Below are positions 1-7,719 of a stretch of 53,145 nt of DNA, piece by piece. A model generated the notes under the pieces. It had not been told where the DNA came from. It ran no database searches and was given only the letters and a program-made list of their open reading frames with translations. This stretch comes from Spirochaetales bacterium. GTDB taxonomy: Bacteria; Spirochaetota; JAAYUW01. A program made the position numbers and the translations under genes. The DNA lies in the NCBI GenBank assembly GCA_012797605.1, contig JAAZOT010000016.1, positions 1-53,145 of the forward strand, in the 5' to 3' direction. Numbering within the stretch: position 1 is the first letter of the stretch; the number at the start of each line of letters is the position of its first letter.

Positions 1-1
1 A

Positions 2-1048
2 GAATATGAAAAATTTATGAAAGACCCCTCTGATTCAGGTTTGGTATTTTATAGTTTATTAAATCCACTGAATGAAGAATTTATAAAAAAGGAAAGAGAA
101 AAAATACTTTTCATAGTTTTTCATAATGATGAATTTTTTAAAAAATCAGCTATTTATTCGGTTGGAACAATTAAAGGTTTTATATTTTTAGGGACATTCT
201 TAGATGGTGTATACCTCTATGATGAGTCTCGCAATCTTATTCAGTTAATTCAAACATCAAATTCAAATCTTTATTCTAATCTTATTAGAGATTTCTGGAC
301 ATATGAATCAAGAATGCTTATCTGCACTTATGATGGTATTAATACAATTGATTTTTCAAATATTGATATGAAAAAATATAATGAATTTTCTTTTGCTCAA
401 AAGGTTCAATATGTAAAATCAAATATGATAATTTCAAAATTATCTATCTTTCCTTATGGGAAAAAATACTCATCAGTTTATGAAGATGATAAATATATAG
501 TTGCAACTACTCATTATAATGGAATATATGTTTACAATAAAAAGAAAAAAGATTTGATAAATATTTTACCAAATTATACTATAGAAAAAGCAATCTGTGT
601 GCAGGACCTACTTTATATTGCCACATACCAAAAGGGAGCCTATATATATGATTTAAATGAACAACGATTGTTGTATAATTTATTTAAGGAAAGTGATGTA
701 AAATATGTATATAAAAAGAATGATTTTGTATATTTTATAACTTATAAAGATGGGGTATACAGAGCAAATATTTCTGATAATTCTGCTAGATATGGTTCAT
801 TTAGTCTTTTATTGACTTCAGAAATGGTTTCATACACAAGATCCTGTGCCATAATAAATGATAATTTATACATAGGGAGCATGAAAAATGGATTATATAT
901 ATTCAATTTAATCACTGGAAAATTTCAAAACTTAAATACTTCCACCAAGTTTTTTTCAGATAACATTACTTCTTTAATTGAATATAATGGTTTTTTATTA
1001 ATTACTTCTCTAAATGATGGAGTAGCGATTTATAATAAAAATGAATAA
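2..1048 (+). CDS. Seven-repeat beta-propeller-like protein (5' end outside window)
   Basis: The frame is open to the window edge. The first ATG (17) has no Shine-Dalgarno sequence, so the gene probably starts upstream. The visible ~345 residues carry seven copies of a repeat ending in a hydrophobic strand, one or two glycines and a pattern like G-V-Y-x-Y-D/N (for example LDGVYLYD, YNGIYVYN, QKGAYIYD, KNGLYIFN, NDGVAIYN), spaced about 40-50 residues. This matches the look of seven-bladed propellers of the ligand-binding or 'two-component regulator propeller' kind. No catalytic motif, kinase domain or membrane segment is visible in this part. An lptF/G-type gene follows after 46 bases in the same direction. 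The exact role is unknown; the missing N-terminus may hold a signal peptide or another domain. Confidence 0.7.
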   Translation, partial: EYEKFMKDPSDSGLVFYSLLNPLNEEFIKKEREKILFIVFHNDEFFKKSAIYSVGTIKGFIFLGTFLDGVYLYDESRNLIQLIQTSNSNLYSNLIRDFWTYESRMLICTYDGINTIDFSNIDMKKYNEFSFAQKVQYVKSNMIISKLSIFPYGKKYSSVYEDDKYIVATTHYNGIYVYNKKKKDLINILPNYTIEKAICVQDLLYIATYQKGAYIYDLNEQRLLYNLFKESDVKYVYKKNDFVYFITYKDGVYRANISDNSARYGSFSLLLTSEMVSYTRSCAIINDNLYIGSMKNGLYIFNLITGKFQNLNTSTKFFSDNITSLIEYNGFLLITSLNDGVAIYNKNE

Positions 1049-1094
1049 ATTGATTCATAGTCAGATTAAAAAAACTATTTAAAGGTTTAAAAAG

Positions 1095-2216
1095 ATGAAA
1101 AGGTTTTTTTCTTTCTCTCAATTTGATAAATATTACTATAAACAAATTATTATTTATTTTTTAGGCTCAACAAGTATTTTTGTTCTTCTTTTTGTTCTTG
1201 GTCAGGTTAGAGTAATTTTGGAGACAGTCAGTTTAGAATATTTATCATTCTGGTACATTTTAAGGTTATTAATATTGACTATACCTATGCATCTATTTGT
1301 ATCTATGCCAGTTGGATTAAATCTAGCTAATGCTTTACTATTCGGTTTTATGTCTATCAATAGTGAAATTCTTGCATTAAGAAGTTTTGGAACCAAAGTA
1401 GAAATCTTTTTAAAACCAGTTTTAATATTTGCTTTAATAGTATGCATTTTAGTATATCTAGATATGGATTATTTATATCCTTATGCCAATAAGATTTATC
1501 TTGAGCTTTTAATTAAAGGGCAGATAAAGACAATTCAGTCTATTATCCAAGAAGGTAAAGTAATGCCGTATAAAAACTATAAAATTTATGTTGGATCATC
1601 ATCTCTAAGCAATGGGAATAAAATTTATCATGATGTTGTGATAACTCAATCATCTTCAAAATCTTATAATTCAGTTTATGCAAAAAAAGCTGTTATTGAA
1701 GATAATCCTAATAATTTAGGCATAATTTCTTTAACATTATTGGATGGTGATTATATAATCAATTATGAAGATAAAAGAAATTTAATAGCAAAATTTGATA
1801 AATTATACCTGTTGTTTTTTAAACCAAATACCAGTTCAATAGGTGAAAGTTTCTTAATGTATACTATCAATAAATTGAATAATATAATAAAAGAATATAA
1901 ATCTAAAGGGGAAGATAAATCTTCCTATCGCTTTATAGAAGAAAAATTACATTTTAAGGTTGGTCTTATAATTTCCTGCATATTATTTGCTTTTGCAGGC
2001 TTTGCAATAGTAAAAGCATTCCCAAGGCTAAATCTTGGGATATCGCTTTTTACCTCTATTTGTACTATAATGATATTTTATTTTATCTTTATAGGATTAT
2101 CTAAAACACTGGTTGCAAGGACATTGATACCTATTCCAATTATATATTATCCGCTATTAGGAGTTATTTTGTTGATTAGTCTTATTTTATACTTTATTGG
2201 TATAGTTAAAAATTGA
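1095..2216 (+). CDS. LptF/LptG (YjgP/YjgQ) family permease
   Basis: This 373-residue protein has the family layout: a cluster of hydrophobic helices in the first ~125 residues, a ~150-residue soluble periplasmic-type domain, and three more helices after residue ~285. LptF and LptG form the membrane part of the LptB2FG transporter, which extracts lipopolysaccharide from the inner membrane. The N-terminal motif of basic and aromatic residues before helix 1 (FDKYYYKQ) and the stretch NSEILALRSFG fit the family's conserved cytoplasmic coupling segment. AAAGG lies 10 bases before the ATG. Only one such gene is visible here, and sequence reading cannot tell LptF from LptG. It supports an outer membrane with LPS or a similar lipid, in line with the waaA-like gene near the window end. 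Confidence 0.85.
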   Translation: MKRFFSFSQFDKYYYKQIIIYFLGSTSIFVLLFVLGQVRVILETVSLEYLSFWYILRLLILTIPMHLFVSMPVGLNLANALLFGFMSINSEILALRSFGTKVEIFLKPVLIFALIVCILVYLDMDYLYPYANKIYLELLIKGQIKTIQSIIQEGKVMPYKNYKIYVGSSSLSNGNKIYHDVVITQSSSKSYNSVYAKKAVIEDNPNNLGIISLTLLDGDYIINYEDKRNLIAKFDKLYLLFFKPNTSSIGESFLMYTINKLNNIIKEYKSKGEDKSSYRFIEEKLHFKVGLIISCILFAFAGFAIVKAFPRLNLGISLFTSICTIMIFYFIFIGLSKTLVARTLIPIPIIYYPLLGVILLISLILYFIGIVKN

Positions 2217-2236
2217 AATTAATCTTTGGAGGTTTT

Positions 2237-2956
2237 ATGCCTATTCATGTAAGAGGTGAACCAAAGGATATAGCAAAGATTGTTTTACTTCCAGGTGATC
2301 CACAAAGAGCTGAATATATTGCCAATAAATACTTTGAAAAACCCAAAAAATATACTGATTACCGTTTAATGTATGGTTTTACTGGAACTTGTAATGGATA
2401 TCCAATCTCTGTTCAAACTACGGGTATGGGGACCCCATCGCTTTCAATAGTTGTTGAAGAACTTATAAGTTTAGGAGCAGAAGTTCTTATAAGAGTCGGA
2501 ACCTGTGGATCAATTAATTCTAATGCTGATCTAACAGATGTTATTTTAGCTACATCGGCATCATCTAGTCATGATATCTTTTCACGAAAATTCAGTGGTG
2601 CTTGCTTTTCAGCATCATCAGATTTTGAACTGAATTTAGCTATATATCAAGCAGCAAAGACTAAAAACAAAAGGTTAATTTATGGAGATATACTTACTTC
2701 TGAGACTTTTTACGAAGATGATTTCGAATTATACAAAAAGTTTAGCAGTTATGGAACTTTAGCAGTTGAAATGGAAAGTTATGCCTTATTTGGTCTTGCT
2801 AAAAAATATGGGAAAAAAGCAACTGCATTATTGACGGTATCAGACATTGTTTTTGAAAAGAAAAGAGCAGATTCTGAACTTATTCAAAAAGGTGTAGATG
2901 CTATGATAGATCTTGTAATTGATAGTTTACCAGAAATTTATAGATTTATTAAATAG
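2237..2956 (+). CDS. deoD: Purine-nucleoside phosphorylase, DeoD type
   Basis: It splits purine (deoxy)nucleosides with phosphate to free base and (deoxy)ribose-1-phosphate in the cytosolic purine salvage pathway. The sequence follows the hexameric DeoD family: HVRGE near the start, the phosphate-binding LPGDPQRA, the GMGTPS loop, RVGTCGS, the nucleoside-binding VEMES and the TVSD motif near the C-terminus. The frame opens earlier at a TTG (2213), but the ATG at 2237 follows a clear GGAGG (2228-2232) and gives 239 residues, equal to E. coli DeoD. The SD and start lie just after the lptF/G-type gene, so the two are probably co-transcribed. A uridine phosphorylase of the same superfamily is the main alternative; overall similarity favours DeoD. 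Confidence 0.9.
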   Translation: MPIHVRGEPKDIAKIVLLPGDPQRAEYIANKYFEKPKKYTDYRLMYGFTGTCNGYPISVQTTGMGTPSLSIVVEELISLGAEVLIRVGTCGSINSNADLTDVILATSASSSHDIFSRKFSGACFSASSDFELNLAIYQAAKTKNKRLIYGDILTSETFYEDDFELYKKFSSYGTLAVEMESYALFGLAKKYGKKATALLTVSDIVFEKKRADSELIQKGVDAMIDLVIDSLPEIYRFIK

Positions 2957-2996
2957 TATTTTTAAAGAAGTTTTTACAAATTTTTAATTATTATTT

Positions 2997-3245
2997 TTAA
3001 TTTTCTTCATTCCCATTTTTTTTAGGAGTCTTATCAAGTAATTTTTTAAGACTTTCAGGAGAAATGTTCTGTGCTTCAATATTAGCTGCTTTTATCTCAT
3101 CATAAATCTCTTTTCTATAAATTTTTATTGAAGTTGGAGCAATTATACCTATTTTTACTTGATCTTGTTTAATATCTACAATCATTATTTCAATATCATC
3201 ACCTATCATTATACTTTGGTTAGTTTTTCTTGATAGTACCAACAT
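2997..3245 (-). CDS. csrA: Carbon storage regulator CsrA
   Basis: CsrA is a small dimeric RNA-binding protein that represses or stabilises mRNAs by binding GGA motifs near start codons. This 82-residue protein shows the family signature [20 protein letters not shown] at the start and the conserved KIGIxAPxxIxIxRxEIY strand-helix region. The C-terminal ~25 residues (acidic and basic, ending in KKNGNEEN) are a variable tail. AAGGA lies upstream of the ATG. It is the last gene of the flgL-fliW-csrA group, 40 bases after fliW. In Bacillus and other flagellated bacteria FliW sequesters CsrA, so gene order alone suggests the same partner-switch control of flagellin translation. Confidence 0.95.
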   Translation of the reverse strand: MLVLSRKTNQSIMIGDDIEIMIVDIKQDQVKIGIIAPTSIKIYRKEIYDEIKAANIEAQNISPESLKKLLDKTPKKNGNEEN

Positions 3246-3285
3246 GGTATTTCCTTATTATTTATTATAAATAAAAAATCCTTAT

Positions 3286-3726
3286 CTACTTTGAAAAAAG
3301 ATAATGTTTTGTAGTGTACTTAGGGTTATTGATAATATATTGCATAGCTTTATGTGTTTTTATATTGATTACAATAGGTCCTACAAGATTTGCAGAAACT
3401 TCTTCAATTTTATCTGATAATGTTACTATTACTAAAACAAGTAAATCTGTCGATTTTTCCAATTCTAACAGGTTTTTTGCTTCATCTGAAAGGTCAAATT
3501 CATAATCTGAGAAAAACAGAAATGGATCGCAGACTATAAAACCGATAGCTTCATCTTCCAATGATTGAAGTAGCATAAAAGGCGCTAGATTTGCATCTAT
3601 CAAATAATATTCCTTTATATGTTCAAAACCAAAAATTCCATCATCAAAATAAAGTTTTTGAGATTCATCTACTTTAAAAGATCCAAGATTTATATTTTTT
3701 ATAATTGTAGTAGAGTTTTTATTCAC
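3286..3726 (-). CDS. fliW: Flagellar assembly factor FliW (GTG start)
   Basis: FliW binds flagellin and also binds CsrA, linking filament assembly to CsrA-controlled translation. The 146-residue protein has the family features: an N-terminal strand with a short F-x-G-IFGFEHIKEY segment, then PFMLLQSLEDEAIGFIVCDPF and a C-terminal strand region (NPKYTTKHYLF). The frame could begin 12 bases earlier at a TTG, but that TTG overlaps the Shine-Dalgarno sequence GGAGG (3732-3736). GTG at 3726 lies five bases after GGAGG and is the convincing start. It sits between flgL (26 bases upstream) and csrA (40 bases downstream), the usual neighbourhood of this gene. Confidence 0.93.
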   Translation of the reverse strand: MNKNSTTIIKNINLGSFKVDESQKLYFDDGIFGFEHIKEYYLIDANLAPFMLLQSLEDEAIGFIVCDPFLFFSDYEFDLSDEAKNLLELEKSTDLLVLVIVTLSDKIEEVSANLVGPIVINIKTHKAMQYIINNPKYTTKHYLFSK

Positions 3727-3752
3727 AAAATCCTCCAATTAAAACAAAAGAT

Positions 3753-4973
3753 TTAACGGATAAAATTTAATAGAGTTAAATCATATATTTTTGAACCAAT
3801 TTGTAATGCTGCTTGATGCATTAATTCATATGCTTTCAAATCTGTAATAGTTTTAGTGACATCTGTTTCAAGATTGTTTGATAGTTGATCCTGCAAGATT
3901 AAGGAAAGATTTTCATATTGATTTGATGCAAGTAAAGCTTTTTCTGATCTTGAACCTATTTCAGCTTGATATTTAATCAAATTATTAATAGAATTATCAA
4001 TGAGAGCTAGTGTTCTTGTGGATAAAGATTCAATATCATTTGATTTTAAAGCTTTAGAGAAATTTATTAGCTGATCAAAAAGACTTCCTCCAAATTTTCT
4101 TACATTTCGAGATAGATTTGCAGGGGGTTTACCTATTGGATCTAAAATTCCCATTTTCTCTAAAAGGTTACCTTTTATATCTTCGAAAAATGGTTGATGT
4201 GGATAAGTTGTTTCAAAATAAAACTCAGAAGTATTAATATCAAAGTTGGCTTTAACTCCAGTATTTGCTTTATTTATTCTTTCTATTATTACATCAATAG
4301 TATCACCTTTATAGATATTTATTTGAGTATTATTTATCTTGATAGTGCTATCTTCAGTTGCTATGAAATTTGCTAGATTTTTTTCTGGAATTATTGTTTG
4401 ATTTTCAGAGTAAAATAATTTACTTGCAGGCAAAGAAAAAGCAACTTTATTTGAATTTCCTATATCTGCAGTCATTTCTCCACTATCACCCACATAGTTA
4501 ATAGCTTGTATTTCACCTTCTATTTCTGTAATTACAAAAGGAGGTCGTAAGGTTTCAAAACCACTAAATAAGTATCTTCCATTATATTGCTCATTTGCTG
4601 TAGCTGCAATTTGAGATGTCAGCTGTAAGACCTCTCTTCTAACATTTTCTCTATCTTTTTCTTCTAGTGTCCCATTTACTGCTTGAATTATTAATTCCCT
4701 TAATCTTTGAAGGGCATTTGTCATATGTTGTATATTTGAATCTATGAAGTCAAGATTTTCTTTAGCAAAATTTGCATTATCTTTATATAGAGATATCTGA
4801 GATAAAGATGATCGCAATCTTAATGAACTTAAAAATGATATAGGATTTTCACTTGGTCTTGAAAATGAAATACCAGAAGATATAGAATTATTGGATTCGT
4901 AAATTTTTCCTTCCAAGCGCATCATGTCTTTTTGGATATTTAAAGTATGCATAGAAGAACTTACTCTATACAT
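3753..4973 (-). CDS. flgL: Flagellar hook-filament junction protein FlgL
   Basis: FlgL (HAP3) forms the junction between hook and flagellin filament and is exported through the flagellar type III system. The 406-residue protein has the flagellin-like ends that pack into the D0/D1 helical core. The N-terminal part is MYRVSSSMHTLNIQKDM followed by SSGISFSRPSENP and a long helix; the C-terminal helix contains LETDVTKTITDLKAYELMHQAALQIGSKI. The central ~200 residues are the variable exposed part. AAGGAG precedes the ATG. It is the first gene of the minus-strand flgL-fliW-csrA group. The usual upstream partner flgK is absent; the next gene upstream is a divergent transporter. Confidence 0.92.
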   Translation of the reverse strand: MYRVSSSMHTLNIQKDMMRLEGKIYESNNSISSGISFSRPSENPISFLSSLRLRSSLSQISLYKDNANFAKENLDFIDSNIQHMTNALQRLRELIIQAVNGTLEEKDRENVRREVLQLTSQIAATANEQYNGRYLFSGFETLRPPFVITEIEGEIQAINYVGDSGEMTADIGNSNKVAFSLPASKLFYSENQTIIPEKNLANFIATEDSTIKINNTQINIYKGDTIDVIIERINKANTGVKANFDINTSEFYFETTYPHQPFFEDIKGNLLEKMGILDPIGKPPANLSRNVRKFGGSLFDQLINFSKALKSNDIESLSTRTLALIDNSINNLIKYQAEIGSRSEKALLASNQYENLSLILQDQLSNNLETDVTKTITDLKAYELMHQAALQIGSKIYDLTLLNFIR

Positions 4974-4998
4974 CGCAAACTCCTTTTCGCTTATTTAT

Positions 4999-5006
4999 TT
5001 TTCGGC
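4999..5006 (-). promoter_or_regulatory. Candidate sigma-28 (FliA) -10 element before flgL
   Basis: On the minus strand GCCGAAAA lies 25 bases before the flgL start and matches the flagellar sigma-28 -10 consensus GCCGATAA at seven of eight positions. The matching -35 is poor: TAAC is found about 18 bases further upstream instead of TAAA at 15. A late-flagellar promoter would suit flgL, but the evidence is only a motif. Confidence 0.35.
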
Positions 5007-5117
5007 TTATGAAGAAATACTATAGTTAAATATTTGTTATTATATCATTTGTAATTAAAAATAATTTGCAAATTATAAAAAATTTTTTAATATTATTAAA
5101 ACTTACATAAGGTGCTT

Positions 5118-6395
5118 ATGGAAAAAGAATCGAAAAGATCTTTTTACTTAACAACTTTTTTAATAGGTCTTGGCTTTTTTACAATGGGGATGATGGATCC
5201 ATTATATGACTCTTTTGTTCCTATTTTTTTACAAAAATATATTTCAAGTAAGGGAATTATAGGCTCAATAATGACTCTTGATAATATCTTTGCTATATTT
5301 TTAATTCCTATAGTTTCAGCAATTTCCGATAGAACCAGAACATCTATCGGAAGGAGAATGCCTTATATACTAGTAACATTGCCCATGTCTGCTATATTTT
5401 TTGCATTGATACCTTTTGGTTATTTAAAAAGTCTCGCAGCTTTAATCATTGTTTTGTTTTTACTAAATATTTTTAAGCAATCTGCAAGAGGACCAGTTGT
5501 GGCTTTAATGCCAGATACAGTTCCAGCTGATTTTAGATCCGAGGCAAACGGAGTTATCAATACTATGGGTGGTATTGCTACAATCATAGGAAGTCTTTTT
5601 TTAGCAAAATTAATGGATCTATCTATTAATCTTCCAATAATTGGAAATAGTAAGGATAAACTTCCTTTTATAATTGCAGCAGTCTTAGTTGTTTTCGCAA
5701 CAATTATCCTATTCTTAACTGTTAAAGAGAAACAAAGAGGGGAAAGCGAGAAAAAAGTTTCGATAGGTAAATCTTTAAAGCTTATATTTTCAGCAGAGGA
5801 TAAAAGTGCACTATTAATCCTTTTTTCATTATTATTTTGGTTTTTAGGATACCAAGGTGTTCTTCCATTTGTAACAATGTATGCAATGCAATTTATTGGA
5901 GTAACAAAGGGTACCGCTGGGATTTCTCCAGGTATGGTAGGATTGGCATATGCAATATTTGCTGTTCCTTCAGGTATTGTTGCTCATAAAATTGGTAGGA
6001 AAAAAACTATCTCTATTTCTTTAATTGGCATTTTTATAATAATACTATTGATATTTTTCTCAAAACCTTTTGCAGATTCCATTAATTTATCTCAAACAAT
6101 TCATCTTTATATCTTTTGGGGGCTTTTATTTTTATTTGGTATTTTCTGGGTAAGTGTAATAACAAACTCTTTCCCTATGTTATGGCAGATGGCGACTTAT
6201 GATGATATGGGTATTTATACTGGTCTTTATTATACCTTTTCTCAAACAGCAGCAATATTAGCCCCTCCTATCGCTGGATTTTTAATGGATTGGCTTGGTT
6301 TTAGAGTTGTTTTTATTTATACAGCTATTTGTATGATGATTGCCTTTTTATTAATGCAGTTTGTTAAAAAAGGCGAACCAAAACATGCTGACTAA
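5118..6395 (+). CDS. MFS transporter, sugar-cation symporter-like (GPH/SLC45-like)
   Basis: This is a 425-residue integral membrane protein with about 12 hydrophobic helices. Cytoplasmic loop 2-3 carries SDRTRTSIGRRMPY, the version of the MFS motif A loop seen in glycoside/SLC45-like transporters (DRTRxRxGRRxP). The second half repeats it as AHKIGRKKTI. A conserved DP near helix 1 and the segment KQSARGPVVALMPD with downstream RSEANG also fit that group, so a mono- or oligosaccharide is the likely cargo; the substrate cannot be read from sequence. A GTG six bases earlier is in frame, but AAGG sits five bases before ATG 5118. Divergent from flgL, and its stop codon is only three bases from that of the opposing tsaE. 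Confidence 0.8.
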   Translation: MEKESKRSFYLTTFLIGLGFFTMGMMDPLYDSFVPIFLQKYISSKGIIGSIMTLDNIFAIFLIPIVSAISDRTRTSIGRRMPYILVTLPMSAIFFALIPFGYLKSLAALIIVLFLLNIFKQSARGPVVALMPDTVPADFRSEANGVINTMGGIATIIGSLFLAKLMDLSINLPIIGNSKDKLPFIIAAVLVVFATIILFLTVKEKQRGESEKKVSIGKSLKLIFSAEDKSALLILFSLLFWFLGYQGVLPFVTMYAMQFIGVTKGTAGISPGMVGLAYAIFAVPSGIVAHKIGRKKTISISLIGIFIIILLIFFSKPFADSINLSQTIHLYIFWGLLFLFGIFWVSVITNSFPMLWQMATYDDMGIYTGLYYTFSQTAAILAPPIAGFLMDWLGFRVVFIYTAICMMIAFLLMQFVKKGEPKHAD

Positions 6396-6398
6396 ATA

Positions 6399-6875
6399 TC
6401 AAAATTTTTCTACAACTGATAGTTTTATTGTTCTAAATTCTTCATTTTCTCTGAAATTATCCGCTGCTATATTAATGATATAAGTTCTTTCTGAATATTC
6501 AAAAATGGTGGGAAGAAATTTCTTCCCCCATTCAAAACAATTTAAATATTTTCCTTTGAAAAAATAATCAAAAGGAAGAGCAATCAATTGATGTATATCT
6601 TCTATTCTATAAAGATCAAAATGATTAAAATTTAACCTCGTATGTTTAATTCTCCCATAATAATTATTAACAATTGTAAATGTAGGTGAATCAACTTTCA
6701 TTTTATCAATTTTGAAAAAATATGCCAATTCTCTTATCAAAGTAGTTTTTCCAGAGGCTAAATCTCCTTCTAAAATTATAGAAGCTGGAATTTTTATTTC
6801 TTCTGCAATCAGATAAGCTATTCTTTTAAGATTTTTAAGAGAATAAGTCTTAACTTGAAATATTGATTTTGTCAC
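6399..6875 (-). CDS. tsaE: tRNA threonylcarbamoyladenosine (t6A) biosynthesis ATPase TsaE
   Basis: TsaE is the ATPase that works with TsaB and TsaD to make the t6A37 modification of ANN-decoding tRNAs. The 158-residue protein has the Walker A loop GDLASGKT (about residues 37-44), the family motif DSPTFTIVNNY, the H-F-D-L-Y-R-I motif and the C-terminal FEWGKKF. The start is GTG, supported by GAGGA six bases upstream; no better start exists. It points away from the dcw cluster, and the 186 bases between its start and mraZ can hold promoters for both. tsaB and tsaD are not in the window. Confidence 0.93.
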   Translation of the reverse strand: MTKSIFQVKTYSLKNLKRIAYLIAEEIKIPASIILEGDLASGKTTLIRELAYFFKIDKMKVDSPTFTIVNNYYGRIKHTRLNFNHFDLYRIEDIHQLIALPFDYFFKGKYLNCFEWGKKFLPTIFEYSERTYIINIAADNFRENEEFRTIKLSVVEKF

Positions 6876-7007
6876 TTTTTCCTCGACTCTTATTCATTTA
6901 TTTACTTTTTAAATCTAATATCAGAAAAATTTAAAATTTCATCTTGTTTAATTTTATAATCAAAAGTAAAATTTATCAAAAAATATTAAAAAATTTACTC
7001 AAAAAAC

Positions 7008-7036
7008 TTGACAACCAGAAAAATATGTTCTATTTA
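7008..7036 (+). promoter_or_regulatory. Promoter of the mraZ/dcw cluster
   Basis: A perfect -35 hexamer TTGACA (7008-7013) is followed by a 17-base spacer and TATTTA (7031-7036), a weak -10. Transcription would start near 7043, inside the repeated operator next to it. The leader before mraZ would then be about 20 bases. Confidence 0.5.
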
Positions 7037-7039
7037 TAT

Positions 7040-7061
7040 GGTGAATAGTGGTGAATAGTGG
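7040..7061 (+). promoter_or_regulatory. MraZ operator: GTG boxes with 10-base period
   Basis: The decamer GTGAATAGTG occurs twice head to tail (7041-7050 and 7051-7060), flanked by a G on each side. This gives regularly phased G-rich GTG/GTGG boxes. MraZ proteins are known to bind short G-rich repeats spaced by one helical turn in their own promoter (TGGGN boxes in E. coli, GTG-type boxes in mollicutes). The boxes run right up to the mraZ ATG at 7062 and also provide its only Shine-Dalgarno-like bases, so MraZ binding would block transcription start, and the repeat may affect translation too. MraZ autoregulation is inferred from family behaviour. Confidence 0.7.
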
Positions 7062-7520
7062 ATGATAAATTTTTTTGGTGAGTATAGATTTTCAATCGAT
7101 GATAAAGGTAGAACTGCATTACCAGCATCATTTAGAGATATTCTTGAAAGAGAAAATGAGGATTCAGAACATTGGGTTATAACTAAAGGAATGGAGCAGT
7201 CTATACTTTTATATCCTATTAAAATCTGGCAGCAACTACTTGAGTACTTATCTCAAAAATTATCTTACAAAAATGAGGTAGATAGGACATTTCTTCGTTA
7301 TTTTATTTTTCCCGCTAAAGAGGTTACAATAGATAAACAGGGGAGATTTATAATACCAAAAAATTTAATCGAGCATGGGAAAATTGCAAAAGATGTAGTG
7401 TTCCTAGGAGCATTGAATAAGATAGAGATATGGTCAGAAGATTACTGGGAGGGGTATATTAGTAATTCTTCTGACCAACTATCTCAACTGATAAGCAGAT
7501 TGGATGATTTGAATCTTTGA
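7062..7520 (+). CDS. mraZ: Transcriptional regulator MraZ
   Basis: MraZ is an AbrB/SpoVT-fold DNA-binding protein that forms a ring and regulates the division and cell-wall cluster it heads. The 152-residue protein shows two copies of the family motif: FGEYRFSIDDKGRTALPASFR at the N-terminus and AKEVTIDKQGRFIIPKNL in the second half (DxxGRxxxP each time). Its operator repeats lie immediately upstream. It is followed by a 196-base structured spacer and then rsmH, so readthrough into the cluster may be controlled twice, by MraZ itself and by RNA structure. Confidence 0.95.
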   Translation: MINFFGEYRFSIDDKGRTALPASFRDILERENEDSEHWVITKGMEQSILLYPIKIWQQLLEYLSQKLSYKNEVDRTFLRYFIFPAKEVTIDKQGRFIIPKNLIEHGKIAKDVVFLGALNKIEIWSEDYWEGYISNSSDQLSQLISRLDDLNL

Positions 7521-7549
7521 CTGATTCTTATTATAATTGATTTCGTTTT

Positions 7550-7599
7550 TTTTTCAAGAGAAAAATTTTTGGGAGGGGAAATTTTTTACTCTTGAAAAA
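7550..7599 (+). ncRNA. Long hairpin with G-rich loop in the mraZ-rsmH spacer
   Basis: An outer stem TTTTTCAAGAG (7550-7560) pairs perfectly with CTCTTGAAAAA (7589-7599). An inner stem AAAAATTT (7561-7568) pairs with AAATTTTT (7579-7586). Only a two-base bulge interrupts 19 pairs. The apical loop is TTGGGAGGGG, a purine-rich sequence that resembles a Shine-Dalgarno element. No start codon follows at the right distance in the loop. It is probably part of the mraZ-rsmH mRNA leader; function is unproven. Confidence 0.6.
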
Positions 7600-7610
7600 C
7601 TGGGAGGAAG

Positions 7611-7629
7611 CTGGGGCTCACTGCCCCAG
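7611..7629 (+). terminator. GC-rich hairpin after the long stem-loop (possible attenuator)
   Basis: CTGGGGC (7611-7617) pairs perfectly with GCCCCAG (7623-7629) around the loop TCACT. Stems this GC-rich are rare in this AT-rich window. It is followed by TAATTTTAAAA, so the U-run is too short for a textbook terminator; partial termination or mRNA-end protection is more likely. It is preceded by a second purine-rich block GGGAGGAAG. Confidence 0.5.
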
Positions 7630-7705
7630 TAATTTTAAAAAAATGGAAATTTAATATATAAATACTAAGTCTTCCTATTTATATACTTCATGAAATTATA
7701 AATTT

Positions 7706-7719
7706 AGGAGGTTGATATT
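7706..7719 (+). promoter_or_regulatory. Strong Shine-Dalgarno before an ATT start codon (rsmH)
   Basis: AGGAGG (7706-7711) is a full match to the anti-SD core. Five bases later comes ATT (7717-7719), in frame with rsmH. An in-frame TAG ends at 7707, and only GAG GTT GAT lie between it and ATT, so no ATG, GTG or TTG is available in this frame near the SD. The TTG at 7713 is in another frame that does not encode RsmH. Confidence 0.75.

Noticed and set aside
7550-7629. A known riboswitch or a small RNA gene in the mraZ-rsmH spacer
   Set aside because: I recognise no conserved riboswitch core, and no promoter precedes the hairpins; they are reported only as structure.
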